A stretch of 24,226 nucleotides of DNA from an uncultured Granulicatella sp. (GTDB taxonomy: Bacteria; Bacillota; Bacilli; Lactobacillales; Aerococcaceae). Every line of letters begins with the position of its first letter. The stretch's first letter is position 1. Positions 7,443 to 15,405 of the stretch are shown in pieces. The position numbers and the translations under genes are program-made. Below the pieces are notes generated by a model. That model saw only the letters and a program-made list of their open reading frames with translations, did no database searches and had not been told where the DNA came from. Location of the stretch: NCBI GenBank assembly GCA_937891475.1, contig CALATC010000037.1:1-24226 (forward strand). The letters are read 5' to 3'.

Positions 7443-8309
7443 ATGGAATGGACAAGGCGCACATTAATGATTGCTCTTGCAATGAGAGATAAGGGAAGCA
7501 GTCAACAAAGATGGGAGTTGTATCAACGTTTATGTCAAAATGAATGGACAGAGGGAAAATTTACATTAGAAGCGATTCACCAGGAGTTAAGTTTAGAAGA
7601 GCTTGAATGGCTTAGAAATACTGATTTTACTAGTTTAGAATTACAGTATCGAAAAGAAAATATTCATTTTTTAATGTACGAAGACGTTCTATATCCACAA
7701 CGTTTAAAAGAAATTTATTTACCACCAGTTGTGTTATTTTATAAAGGACGACTGGAGTTATTTAATCGTTTATCGGTAGGAATTGTTGGAACAAGAAATC
7801 ATACTCCATATAGCAAAGAAGCACTAGAATATTTACTACCGGATATCCTTGAAAGAAAAGTATCAATTATTAGTGGACTAGCTAGAGGCGTAGATAGTTT
7901 AGCACACCAACTTACATTAGATTTAAAAGGAGAAACGATTGCGGTTATTGGAAATGGGATTAATATTTCCTATCCGAAGGAGAATAAAGCTTTGTATGAT
8001 GCAATTGGGAGAAAAGGGTTGATACTGTCAGAATATCCATTAGATAGTCCACCTTTAAAATTTCATTTTCCTTATCGAAATCGAATTATTGCAGGATTAA
8101 GTCATGGATTATGTGTAATCGAGGCTAAATTGCATAGTGGAAGTTTAATTACCGCTAATGTAGCTTTAAGTGAAAATCGTCAAGTATTTGCACTACCAGG
8201 AAACATAATAAGTGAATATTCTAAAGGGACGAATGAGTTGATTACTGCTGGAGCATTTCCGATTCGGAATGCGAATGATATTTTAGAATCTCTCCATTAT
8301 TTCCCATAA
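7443..8309 (+). CDS. dprA: DNA processing protein DprA (Smf)
   Basis: A 288-residue Rossmann-fold protein that binds incoming single-stranded DNA and loads RecA during transformation. Conserved parts are VGIVGTRNHTPYS (112-124), SGLARGVDSLAH (144-155), AVIGNGINISYP (167-178), the FPYRNRIIAGLS block (209-220) and HSGSLITA. The protein ends soon after the core, lacking the C-terminal winged helix of proteobacterial DprA, as in streptococci. AGAAGG lies 8 bases before the ATG. Presence of intact dprA suggests, but does not prove, natural competence. A run of eight T residues (7388-7395) followed by CGTATA lies upstream; whether this is a competence sigma-factor site is untested. Confidence 0.95.
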   Translation: MEWTRRTLMIALAMRDKGSSQQRWELYQRLCQNEWTEGKFTLEAIHQELSLEELEWLRNTDFTSLELQYRKENIHFLMYEDVLYPQRLKEIYLPPVVLFYKGRLELFNRLSVGIVGTRNHTPYSKEALEYLLPDILERKVSIISGLARGVDSLAHQLTLDLKGETIAVIGNGINISYPKENKALYDAIGRKGLILSEYPLDSPPLKFHFPYRNRIIAGLSHGLCVIEAKLHSGSLITANVALSENRQVFALPGNIISEYSKGTNELITAGAFPIRNANDILESLHYFP

Positions 8310-8335
8310 AATTCTTAATCATATAGTTTTTTGAT

Positions 8336-8364
8336 TTGACAAACAAACTTTCGTTCGCTATGAT
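8336..8364 (+). promoter_or_regulatory. Strong promoter for topA
   Basis: Consensus TTGACA (8336-8341), a 17-base spacer and TATGAT (8359-8364). The leader is about 45 bases long. It is the best-matching sigma-A promoter in the window. Confidence 0.85.
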
Positions 8365-8415
8365 GAATAACGATTATTGAAAACAAGCATATACTTCTGT
8401 GAAGGGAGTTTCGAT

Positions 8416-10485
8416 ATGGTTAAGAAAAACTTGGTGATCGTCGAATCACCAACAAAAGCGAAAACAATTGAAAGATATTTAGGAAAAAATTTTAAAGTAG
8501 TGGCTAGTAAAGGTCACTTACGTGATTTACCAAAAAGTAAAATGGGAATCGATATCGAGAATAATTATGAACCTCATTATATTTCTATTCGTGGGAAAGG
8601 GGATTTAATCAAATCCTTGAAAAAAGAAGCGAGTAAAGCCGATGCTGTTTACCTTGCAAGTGACCCGGATAGAGAAGGGGAAGCTATTTCATGGCATTTA
8701 GCGCATTTATTAGGATTAGATACGACTAAACCGATTCGTGTAGAATTTAATGAGATTACAAAGGATGCTGTAAAAGAAGCCTTTAAAAATCCAAGAAATT
8801 TAGATATGGATTTAGTTGATGCACAACAAGCTCGACGTATTTTAGACCGATTAGTAGGATATACAATTTCTCCAATTTTATGGAAAAAAGTTAAAAAAGG
8901 CTTAAGTGCAGGTCGTGTACAAAGTATTGCTGTAAAATTAATTATCGATCGAGAAAGAGAAATTCAATCTTTTGTCCCAGAAGAATATTGGACTTTAGAT
9001 GCGACTTTCCAAAAATCAACAAAGAAATTTTCAGCTAGTTATTATGGAACAACTACTGAAAAAGTTGAATTAAAATCTCAAGATGAAGTGAATCAAGTCT
9101 TGAAACAAATTGATGAGAAATCACCATTTACCGTTCAAAAAGTTACGAAAAAAGAAAGAAGAAGAAATCCTGCTGCACCATTTACAACAAGTAGCTTGCA
9201 ACAAGATGCTTCAAATAAATTAAACTTTAGAACTCGTAAAACAATGATGGTCGCTCAACAATTATATGAGGGTGTTTCATTAGGAAGACAAGGCTCAGTC
9301 GGTTTAATTACGTATATGCGTACAGACTCAACTCGTGTTTCTCAAACGGCTAAAGACGAAGCAAAATCTTATATTTTATCTGAGTATGGTAGTGAGTATT
9401 CAAACTCAACACGTTCAACAAAAGTATCTGAAGGAGCTCAAGATGCTCACGAAGCGATTCGTCCTTCATCTGTTATGAGAACGCCTGATTCGATTGCATC
9501 TTACTTAACAAAAGATCAATTAAAACTGTATACATTAATTTGGTCTAGATTTGTGGCTAGCCAAATGTCTGCAGCTGTTTATGATACGGTTCAAGTTGAA
9601 TTAGAGCAAAATCAACAAGTATTCAAGGCAAATGGTTCTACTATTAAATTTGCAGGTTATCAAAAAGTATATCAAGATAATGCAGATTCAAAAAAATCAA
9701 ATGTTTTACCTGAATTAGTTGAGGGAGACACAGTATCTGTACAAAAATTAAATCCAGAACAACACTTTACTCAACCGCCTGCAAGATATTCAGAAGCAAC
9801 TTTAATTAAAACATTAGAAGAAATTGGTGTTGGACGCCCTTCGACTTATGCTCCAACAATTGAAACGATTCAAAAACGTTATTATGTTAAATTAGTAGCG
9901 AAACGTTTCGAACCAACTGAATTAGGAGAAATTGTTCATCAAATGATTAATAATTATTTCCCGAATATTGTTGATACTCATTTTACTGCTGAAATGGAAT
10001 CTGAATTAGACCAAATTGAAGCAGGAAAACAAGAGTGGGTTCAAGTCATTGATCGATTCTATCAACCGTTTAAAGCTGAAGTGGATAAAGCGGAAATTCA
10101 AATTGAGAAAGTCCAAATTAAAGATGAACCTGCAGGTTTCGACTGTGAAGTTTGTGGAAGCCCAATGGTTATAAAATTAGGACGTTTTGGTAAATTCTAT
10201 GCATGTAGTAATTTCCCTGATTGTCGTCATACTGCAGCTATTGTAAAAGAAATTGGTGTAACGTGTCCGCATTGTCATCAAGGGCATGTAATCGAGAGAA
10301 AATCGAAGAAGAATCGTTTATTCTATGGTTGTGATCGTTATCCTGAATGTGAATTTGTATCATGGGATAAACCTGTAGGAAGAGAATGTCCGAAATGTTC
10401 TCACTATCTTGTAGAAAAGAAAGTGAAAAGTGGCAAACAAATTGTATGTAGCCAATGCGATTATAAAGAAGAAATTCAAAAATGA
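8416..10485 (+). CDS. topA: DNA topoisomerase I (type IA)
   Basis: A 689-residue enzyme that relaxes negative supercoils. It shows the TOPRIM start [18 protein letters not shown], the acidic motif SDPDREGEA (82-90), [13 protein letters not shown], and the active-site tyrosine Y300 in [14 protein letters not shown]. The C-terminus has three zinc-ribbon repeats: CEVCG with CSNFPDC, CPHC with CDRYPEC, and CPKC with CSQC. All have their cysteines. A TTG 39 bases upstream would extend the frame by 13 residues but has no ribosome site. AAGGGAG (8402-8408), 7 bases before ATG 8416, decides the start. It is transcribed from its own promoter and ended by a strong terminator. Confidence 0.97.
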   Translation: MVKKNLVIVESPTKAKTIERYLGKNFKVVASKGHLRDLPKSKMGIDIENNYEPHYISIRGKGDLIKSLKKEASKADAVYLASDPDREGEAISWHLAHLLGLDTTKPIRVEFNEITKDAVKEAFKNPRNLDMDLVDAQQARRILDRLVGYTISPILWKKVKKGLSAGRVQSIAVKLIIDREREIQSFVPEEYWTLDATFQKSTKKFSASYYGTTTEKVELKSQDEVNQVLKQIDEKSPFTVQKVTKKERRRNPAAPFTTSSLQQDASNKLNFRTRKTMMVAQQLYEGVSLGRQGSVGLITYMRTDSTRVSQTAKDEAKSYILSEYGSEYSNSTRSTKVSEGAQDAHEAIRPSSVMRTPDSIASYLTKDQLKLYTLIWSRFVASQMSAAVYDTVQVELEQNQQVFKANGSTIKFAGYQKVYQDNADSKKSNVLPELVEGDTVSVQKLNPEQHFTQPPARYSEATLIKTLEEIGVGRPSTYAPTIETIQKRYYVKLVAKRFEPTELGEIVHQMINNYFPNIVDTHFTAEMESELDQIEAGKQEWVQVIDRFYQPFKAEVDKAEIQIEKVQIKDEPAGFDCEVCGSPMVIKLGRFGKFYACSNFPDCRHTAAIVKEIGVTCPHCHQGHVIERKSKKNRLFYGCDRYPECEFVSWDKPVGRECPKCSHYLVEKKVKSGKQIVCSQCDYKEEIQK

Positions 10486-10487
10486 TG

Positions 10488-10514
10488 AAGAAGAAGCCGC
10501 AAGGCTTCTTTTTT
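10488..10514 (+). terminator. Rho-independent terminator of topA
   Basis: AAGAAGCC (10491-10498), loop GCAA, GGCTTCTT (10503-10510), followed by T residues to 10514. The stem can be lengthened by AAG on the left pairing with the T-run. It starts three bases after the topA stop. Confidence 0.92.
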
Positions 10515-10537
10515 ATGTGTTTTATGAAAAAAACGGA

Positions 10538-10642
10538 AAAAGAAATTTTATTACAGGTAAATTTGAGACCAAGGCTCAAATTTAAGCTATGAGACACCGC
10601 AGGTGTCTGCTAGCGTCCTTTGCAACAAAGGAGATTTCTTTT
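10538..10642. repeat. Intergenic structured element E2 (copy 2 of a three-copy family)
   Basis: Outer arms AAAAGAAAT (10538-10546) and ATTTCTTTT (10634-10642). Inside are hairpin AAATTTGAG/CTCAAATTT (10559-10567/10575-10583), the core hairpin AGACACC-GCA-GGTGTCT (10592-10608), and hairpin TCCTTTG-CAA-CAAAGGA (10616-10632). Read on the plus strand, the core is GAGAC, stem-loop, GTCTGCTAGCGTCC. E2 has the opposite orientation to E1, and its AAATTTGAG hairpin is the reverse complement of that in E1 apart from one inserted/changed base. It lies between the topA terminator and the xerC promoter. No open frame is convincing here. Confidence 0.7.
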
Positions 10643-10667
10643 GTAGTGAAAATTGTTTGGAAAATTT

Positions 10668-10684
10668 TGACAATTTAGTTGTCA
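10668..10684. promoter_or_regulatory. Candidate operator: inverted repeat over the xerC-codY promoter
   Basis: Perfect TGACAA-N5-TTGTCA palindrome (10668-10673/10679-10684). The right half is the proposed -35 box. Its symmetry and position suit a repressor site, but no regulator is identified. Confidence 0.4.
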
Positions 10685-10707
10685 GTTGTTAGAAACTATG
10701 CTACAGT
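10679..10707 (+). promoter_or_regulatory. Promoter of the xerC-hslV-hslU-codY operon
   Basis: TTGTCA (10679-10684), a 17-base spacer ending in TGC (extended -10) and TACAGT (10702-10707), 26 bases before the xerC start. A second TTGACA at 10667-10672 has no matching -10 at 17 bases. Confidence 0.55.
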
Positions 10708-10733
10708 TTTATATGGAGAAAGGATGTTGTTAA

Positions 10734-11675
10734 ATGGAAGAACAATTTCATGCATTTATTCAATATTTAAAAGTCGAAAGAAGATATTCGATGAAAACAG
10801 TCGAAGCCTATCAACGAGATATTGAACAATTTTTGATCTTTTTAAGAGAAATTCCATTAACACAATTATCAGAAGTTACAGTAGTGGATGTACGAATTTA
10901 TCTTGGAAAATTACATCAACAACAATATAACCGTTCCAGTATATCACGTTTCTTATCAAGTCTTCGTTCGTTCTATCAATACTTATTAGAACACGATCTT
11001 GTTGAAGAAAATCCATTTGCGAGCATTTCATATAAAAAAGGACAAAAACGACTTCCTGATTTTTTTTATGAAGATGAGATGGAAAAATTTATTGATTCCA
11101 TTGATGGAAATCAGCCTTTAGACCAACGTAATCGTGCATTAATTGAAGTATTATATGCTACAGGGATGCGAGTGAGTGAATTAACTGAATTAACTTTACA
11201 GCAATTATATTTAAAAAATGGTGTTATTTTGGTCATTGGGAAAGGTTCAAAAGAACGTTATGTTCCAATCGGAGATTTTGCTACTGAAGCTTTACAACTT
11301 TATTTAGAAGAAAGCCGAACTTCTTTAATGACCCAATATAAAAAAGAACATGCTTCTGTATTCGTGAATCATCTAGGCGATCCGATAACAACGACAGGTG
11401 TTCGCTATATTTTAAATCAATTATTACAAGAAAGTGGATTACAATTGAAAATTCATCCGCATATGTTGCGACATACTTTTGCGACTCATTTATTAAATAA
11501 TGGAGCAGATATGAAGACTGTTCAAGAATTATTAGGACACGTTAGTTTAAGTTCTACTCAAATTTATACACATGTCACAAAAGATGCATTGCAACAAAAT
11601 TATCAATTATATTTTCCAAGAGCAAAACAAGAGGAAGATACTTTTGATGCATCCAAATTTAACCATAAACCATAG
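10734..11675 (+). CDS. xerC: Tyrosine recombinase XerC (CodV)
   Basis: A 313-residue site-specific recombinase that, with XerD, resolves chromosome dimers at dif. It has an N-terminal SAM-like DNA-binding domain (1 to about 90) and a catalytic domain with every active-site residue: R146 (TGMRVSEL), K170 (GKGSKER), H243 and R246 ([12 protein letters not shown]), H269 (LLGHVSL) and nucleophile Y278 (TQIYTHV). Position first in the xerC-hslV-hslU-codY operon distinguishes it from phage integrases and matches codV of Bacillus subtilis. It is slightly longer than the usual 295-300 residues because of a polar C-terminal tail ([17 protein letters not shown]). AGAAAGGA precedes the ATG. Confidence 0.94.
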   Translation: MEEQFHAFIQYLKVERRYSMKTVEAYQRDIEQFLIFLREIPLTQLSEVTVVDVRIYLGKLHQQQYNRSSISRFLSSLRSFYQYLLEHDLVEENPFASISYKKGQKRLPDFFYEDEMEKFIDSIDGNQPLDQRNRALIEVLYATGMRVSELTELTLQQLYLKNGVILVIGKGSKERYVPIGDFATEALQLYLEESRTSLMTQYKKEHASVFVNHLGDPITTTGVRYILNQLLQESGLQLKIHPHMLRHTFATHLLNNGADMKTVQELLGHVSLSSTQIYTHVTKDALQQNYQLYFPRAKQEEDTFDASKFNHKP

Positions 11676-11686
11676 GAGGGTTTAAA

Positions 11687-12214
11687 ATGACAACAATATG
11701 TGCCGTTAAAAAAGGAAATCAATCTGCAATTGCAGGTGACGGTCAAATTACAATGGGCGAGAGAATTATTATGAAAGGCAGCGCTAGAAAAATCAGACAT
11801 ATTTTCGGTGGAGAAGTCGTCGTTGGTTTTGCTGGTGGGGTTGCAGATGCGATTACTTTAGAAGAAATGTTTGAAGATCAATTAAAGCAATTTAAAGGGA
11901 ATTTGCAACGTGCAGCTATTGAACTAGCAAAACAATGGAGAACTGACCGTACCTTACAAAAATTAGAAGCGATGCTGATTGTAATGAATAAAGATCAATT
12001 ATTATTAGTTTCAGGTACTGGTGAAGTGATTGAACCAGATGATGGGATTTTAACGATTGGTTCAGGTGGGAACTTTGCATTATCAGCTGCTAGAGCTTTA
12101 TTACGTTTTGGGGATGAAAATTTAAGCGCAGAAGATATTGCAAGAGAAAGTTTAAAAGTTGCTTCAGAAATTGATGTGTATACAAATGATGCAATTATTA
12201 CAGAAGTAGTATAG
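11687..12214 (+). CDS. hslV: ATP-dependent protease peptidase subunit HslV (ClpQ)
   Basis: A 175-residue proteasome-like peptidase that forms the proteolytic core with HslU. The N-terminus is MTTICAVKK, so removal of Met exposes the catalytic Thr (T2), as in E. coli HslV and unlike the Ser-type, N-terminally extended ClpQ of B. subtilis. [24 protein letters not shown] and the [15 protein letters not shown] segment are conserved. AGGAGGG (11674-11680) sits 6 bases before the ATG. It lies 11 bases after the xerC stop and 11 before hslU, so it is clearly in the same transcript. Confidence 0.96.
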   Translation: MTTICAVKKGNQSAIAGDGQITMGERIIMKGSARKIRHIFGGEVVVGFAGGVADAITLEEMFEDQLKQFKGNLQRAAIELAKQWRTDRTLQKLEAMLIVMNKDQLLLVSGTGEVIEPDDGILTIGSGGNFALSAARALLRFGDENLSAEDIARESLKVASEIDVYTNDAIITEVV

Positions 12215-12225
12215 GAGACGGGAAA

Positions 12226-13632
12226 ATGAATTCAAAAATTAGTAAGACACCTAGAGAGGTCGTACAAGAATTAGACCAATTTATTGTAGGTCAAGCTAGT
12301 GCAAAACGTGCTTTAGCAGTTGCTCTACGTAATCGTTATCGTCGATTATTATTAGATGAAGAAATGCAAAAAGAAGTGACGCCTAAAAACTTATTAATGA
12401 TTGGACCAACTGGTGTAGGGAAAACAGAATTAGCGAGACGTTTAGCTAAATTAGTCGATGCTCCATTTGTTAAAGTAGAAGCCACTAAATTTACAGAAGT
12501 GGGTTATGTCGGTCGTGATGTAGAATCGATGGTTCGTGACTTAGTTGAAAATGCGATTAGTATTGTTCAGAAACAAAAACAAGAAGATGTACGTCCACAA
12601 GCTTATGATAAGGCTGTACGTAAATTAGCAAAAATTTTAAAACCTGGTATCATGAAAAAAGTGGCAAATCCTCAACAAGATTCTCTAATGAATTTATTCC
12701 AATCAATGGGCTTACCAAAAACAGACCTACCACAAGAGGAAAAAGAAGAAGTAACAGAGGAAATTGCTGCATCAAGACGTGAAATTGAGCAACAATTGAG
12801 AAATGGTTTATTAAAAAATCAAGAAGTAACGATTGAAGTAGAAGAAAAACCATTACGTATGGCTGGCAATTCAAATGGAATGGAGCAAATGATGCAAATT
12901 CAATCCATGTTAGACCAAATGACACCTAAAAAACGTTCAAAACGTACAGTTAGTGTAGAAGAAGCTTTAGATATTTTAACCGAACAAGAAGCAGATCAAT
13001 TAGTGAATAAAGATGATGTACATGCAGAAGCATTAAAATTAGCAGAAACATCAGGAATTATTTTTATTGATGAGATTGATAAAATTGCTGCAAAAGGACA
13101 TAATGGCGGGGAAGTTTCTAGAGAAGGGGTTCAAAGAGACATTTTACCTATCGTAGAAGGTAGCCAAGTTCAAACAAAATATGGTGCCATTCAAACAGAT
13201 CATATTTTATTTATTGCTTCTGGAGCTTTCCATGTTGCTAAACCTAGTGATTTAATGCCTGAATTACAAGGTCGTTTCCCAATTCGTGTGGAATTACAAG
13301 ATTTATCAAAAGAAGATTTCGAACGTATTTTAACAGAACCTAAAAATGCTCTATTAAAACAATATAAAGCATTATTGGCTACTGAAAATGTTGAAGTTAT
13401 CTTTACAAAAGAAGCTGTCTCAGCACTTGCTAGAACAGCATTTGAAGTAAATAGTAATATGGAAAATATTGGCGCAAGAAGATTGCATACTATTCTAGAA
13501 ACATTATTAGAAGAATTATTATTTGAAGCTCCTCAAATGCAAATGGGAAGTATTCAAATTACTGAGCAATATGTGGAATCCAAATTAAATACGATTACAG
13601 CTGATCGTGATTTAAGTCGTTATATTTTATAG
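12226..13632 (+). CDS. hslU: ATP-dependent protease ATPase subunit HslU (ClpY)
   Basis: A 468-residue AAA+ unfoldase that feeds HslV. It shows Walker A GPTGVGKT (60-67), the pore loop GYVGRD (93-98), an intermediate I-domain of roughly residues 110-240 rich in charged and Gln residues, Walker B IIFIDEID (278-285) and an arginine-finger region GRFPIRVEL. The C-terminus ends in DLSRYIL, matching the tail that docks into HslV pockets. GGAG lies 8 bases before the ATG. No deletion or missing motif was noted. Confidence 0.97.
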   Translation: MNSKISKTPREVVQELDQFIVGQASAKRALAVALRNRYRRLLLDEEMQKEVTPKNLLMIGPTGVGKTELARRLAKLVDAPFVKVEATKFTEVGYVGRDVESMVRDLVENAISIVQKQKQEDVRPQAYDKAVRKLAKILKPGIMKKVANPQQDSLMNLFQSMGLPKTDLPQEEKEEVTEEIAASRREIEQQLRNGLLKNQEVTIEVEEKPLRMAGNSNGMEQMMQIQSMLDQMTPKKRSKRTVSVEEALDILTEQEADQLVNKDDVHAEALKLAETSGIIFIDEIDKIAAKGHNGGEVSREGVQRDILPIVEGSQVQTKYGAIQTDHILFIASGAFHVAKPSDLMPELQGRFPIRVELQDLSKEDFERILTEPKNALLKQYKALLATENVEVIFTKEAVSALARTAFEVNSNMENIGARRLHTILETLLEELLFEAPQMQMGSIQITEQYVESKLNTITADRDLSRYIL

Positions 13633-13647
13633 GAAGGAGAGAGAGCA

Positions 13648-14451
13648 TTGCAACAAGTACTTAAAGATTTAAGAAAAATCAATACGGTTTTACAATATGA
13701 TAATTTATGGACATTAGATGAAAAAGCCGATTTACCATTTAATACTTTAAGTGGTGTATTAGGAACTCTATTGAAAGTGGATTTATTTATTGCATCGCCA
13801 GAAGGTAGAATTTTAGGGGTTCATGATCAATTTAAGTTAAATAATGCTCGGATGCATGAATATGTTTCAACAAGACAATTTCCTGATTTTTATATGAACG
13901 CTTTGAATTCTATAGAAACAAATTTAGAAAATATATCAGTAGATGCTGAATTAACGATTTTTCCCGTGGAATTAAAACAGGAATATCTTGAAGCAAAAAC
14001 AACAATTATTCCGATTTATGCTTCTGGGAACCGTTTAGGATTTGTTGTGATGGGAAAAGCTAAAGAGTCATTTTCAGCGGGGGATTTGATTTTAGCAGAG
14101 CATGCTGCAACTGTTATTGGAACAGAATTATTGCACTGGCAAACAAAACGAATTGAACAAGAAAACCGAGAAAAACAAAATGTCCATTTAGCTTTAAAAT
14201 CTCTTTCTTATAGCGAAATTGAAGCCATTAAAATTATTTTATCATTATTTGATGGGATTGAATTACGATTTACTGCATTAAAAATTGCCAAAGAATTTGA
14301 TATTACACGTACGGTAATTGTAAATGCGATTCGTAAACTAGAATCTGCGGGAGTACTTGAGAGTAGAAGTTTAGGAACAAAAGGAACATTTTTACGAATC
14401 AAGAACCAACACATTCACCAAGCATTGAATGCTGAACTAGCTAATTTATAG
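13648..14451 (+). CDS. codY: GTP-sensing global repressor CodY
   Basis: A 267-residue regulator that responds to branched-chain amino acids and GTP and represses nutrient-acquisition genes. The N-terminal GAF-like domain occupies about residues 1-150, and the winged helix-turn-helix is at about 207-251 (RFTALKIAKEFDITRTVIVNAIRKLESAGVLESRSLGTKG). The start codon is TTG at 13648, supported by AGGAAGGAG (13631-13639) 8 bases upstream and by the conserved LKDLRKINTVLQ start; no ATG fits. A weak start may keep CodY levels low relative to HslU upstream. It is last gene of the operon and is followed by a terminator. Confidence 0.96.
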   Translation: MQQVLKDLRKINTVLQYDNLWTLDEKADLPFNTLSGVLGTLLKVDLFIASPEGRILGVHDQFKLNNARMHEYVSTRQFPDFYMNALNSIETNLENISVDAELTIFPVELKQEYLEAKTTIIPIYASGNRLGFVVMGKAKESFSAGDLILAEHAATVIGTELLHWQTKRIEQENREKQNVHLALKSLSYSEIEAIKIILSLFDGIELRFTALKIAKEFDITRTVIVNAIRKLESAGVLESRSLGTKGTFLRIKNQHIHQALNAELANL

Positions 14452-14455
14452 ATAA

Positions 14456-14495
14456 AAAAAGAATAATCTACTCCTTTCAGTAGGTTATTCTTTTT
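14456..14495 (+). terminator. Rho-independent terminator of codY
   Basis: AAAAAGAATAATCTACT (14456-14472), loop CCTTTC, and AGTAGGTTATTCTTTTT (14479-14495), with one wobble pair and a T-run. It starts five bases after the codY stop. Confidence 0.9.
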
Positions 14496-14533
14496 GTTAG
14501 TAAATTCAGAACTTGTAGTAAAAAATGCAAATT

Positions 14534-14638
14534 TTGTAAAAAAGATAGGAAGAAAAATTTTTTGTAGTGAAATTACAAGAGACTCGAAGAGGCTACTGGC
14601 GACCTCACAAACAAAAAATATTTTTCTTCCTATCTTTT
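14534..14638 (-). terminator. Probable plsY terminator formed by the E3 outer stem
   Basis: On the minus strand, the 19-bp stem of E3 is followed directly by a run of T residues (complement of 14538-14543). The hairpin is long and its loop is itself structured, so it differs from a compact terminator, but stem plus U-tract right after plsY fit transcription termination. Confidence 0.55.
14540..14638. repeat. Intergenic structured element E3 (copy 3 of a three-copy family)
   Basis: Perfect 19-bp outer arms AAAAGATAGGAAGAAAAAT (14540-14558) and the complement at 14620-14638, extended after a two-base bulge by TTTTTGT/ACAAAAA (14559-14565/14611-14617). The enclosed core (about 14576-14606) reads GAGAC, stem-loop with loop GAA, GGCTACTGGCGACC, which aligns with E1 (minus strand) and E2 (plus strand). 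The AAATTTGAG hairpin of E1 and E2 is absent; TTGTAGTGAAATTACAA stands in its place. The right arm overlaps the last nine bases of plsY, including its stop codon. Confidence 0.75.
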
Positions 14639-15232
14639 CTTCCATTTAAAAATATCAACTTTAGCTTCTGTGCCATTTAATATTCTTTGAATATTTGTGC
14701 GGTGTCGATAAATGATAAAGATATCTGCAAGTAATGCTATTGTTGTCAGAACCATATCTTGAAAATATAGAGATAAAAGAACACCAATTGAAATCGTAAG
14801 CATACTTGTAAAACTTACCATTTTTGAAATCGCTAAAGTCAAAATAAAGATTCCTAAACCAATTAGAAATAATACAGGTTGATACGCTAATATAACTCCA
14901 GCAAAAGTCGCAACAGCTTTGCCACCCTTAAAATTTGCAAATAATGGATACGTATGACCCATTACAGCAAATAATGCAATAATGAGAGGGGAAATCCCGT
15001 GTAAATCCATTTGCTTTAATAGAAGAACACTAATCGAACCTTTTAAAAGATCCATTAATAAAACAATCGTTCCTGCCTTTTTACCAAGAATTCTAAAAGA
15101 ATTCGTAGCCCCTAAATTTCCACTTCCGTGTTGTCTAATATCAATTTGAAAAAACTTACGTCCAATCCATAATCCAGAAGGAATGGATCCTAATAAGTAT
15201 GCCATCGTAGCACCTAAAAAAATGGATAGCAT
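14630..15232 (-). CDS. plsY: Acyl-phosphate glycerol-3-phosphate acyltransferase PlsY
   Basis: A 200-residue integral membrane enzyme that transfers an acyl group from acyl-phosphate to glycerol-3-phosphate, the first step of phospholipid synthesis. The three family motifs are visible: GSIPSGLWIGR with HGSGNLGATNSFR (about 35-47), KGGKAVATFAGV (the second catalytic loop) and the C-terminal IIYRHRTNIQRI. About five hydrophobic segments fit the family topology. GGAGAAAG lies 8 bases before the ATG on the minus strand. It is divergent from parE, with which it shares a 173-base intergenic region, and convergent with codY. Confidence 0.95.
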   Translation of the reverse strand: MLSIFLGATMAYLLGSIPSGLWIGRKFFQIDIRQHGSGNLGATNSFRILGKKAGTIVLLMDLLKGSISVLLLKQMDLHGISPLIIALFAVMGHTYPLFANFKGGKAVATFAGVILAYQPVLFLIGLGIFILTLAISKMVSFTSMLTISIGVLLSLYFQDMVLTTIALLADIFIIYRHRTNIQRILNGTEAKVDIFKWKKR

Positions 15233-15279
15233 AGATATGTCTTTCTCCTTTATTCGTTAAATTTAAATTATACTTATTG

Positions 15280-15288
15280 ATTATAGCA
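15280..15288 (-). promoter_or_regulatory. Extended -10 promoter for plsY
   Basis: The minus strand reads TGCTATAAT, an extended -10 with a perfect hexamer, about 48 bases upstream of the plsY start. No clear -35 is present. Confidence 0.55.
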
Positions 15289-15335
15289 TATTTTAAAAAA
15301 ATTAGTATGTTTTTAAAGGGAGTTAGGAAGAATTC

Positions 15336-15363
15336 TTGCAATATTTGAAAAATTAAGTATGAT
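15336..15363 (+). promoter_or_regulatory. Promoter for parE-parC
   Basis: TTGCAA (15336-15341), a 16-base spacer and TATGAT (15358-15363), leaving a leader of about 36 bases. Confidence 0.55.
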
Positions 15364-15405
15364 AGAGTAGATATGTTTTATAAATAGGAAGAAGGAGAGT
15401 CGTGA

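Noticed and set aside
10238..10597. Minus-strand open frame of 119 codons across the topA end and E2
   Set aside because: It is antisense to the zinc-ribbon region of topA, crosses the terminator, and has no family resemblance.
12650..12925. Minus-strand 91-codon frame inside hslU
   Set aside because: Antisense to the I-domain of an intact hslU; composition is that of a shadow frame.
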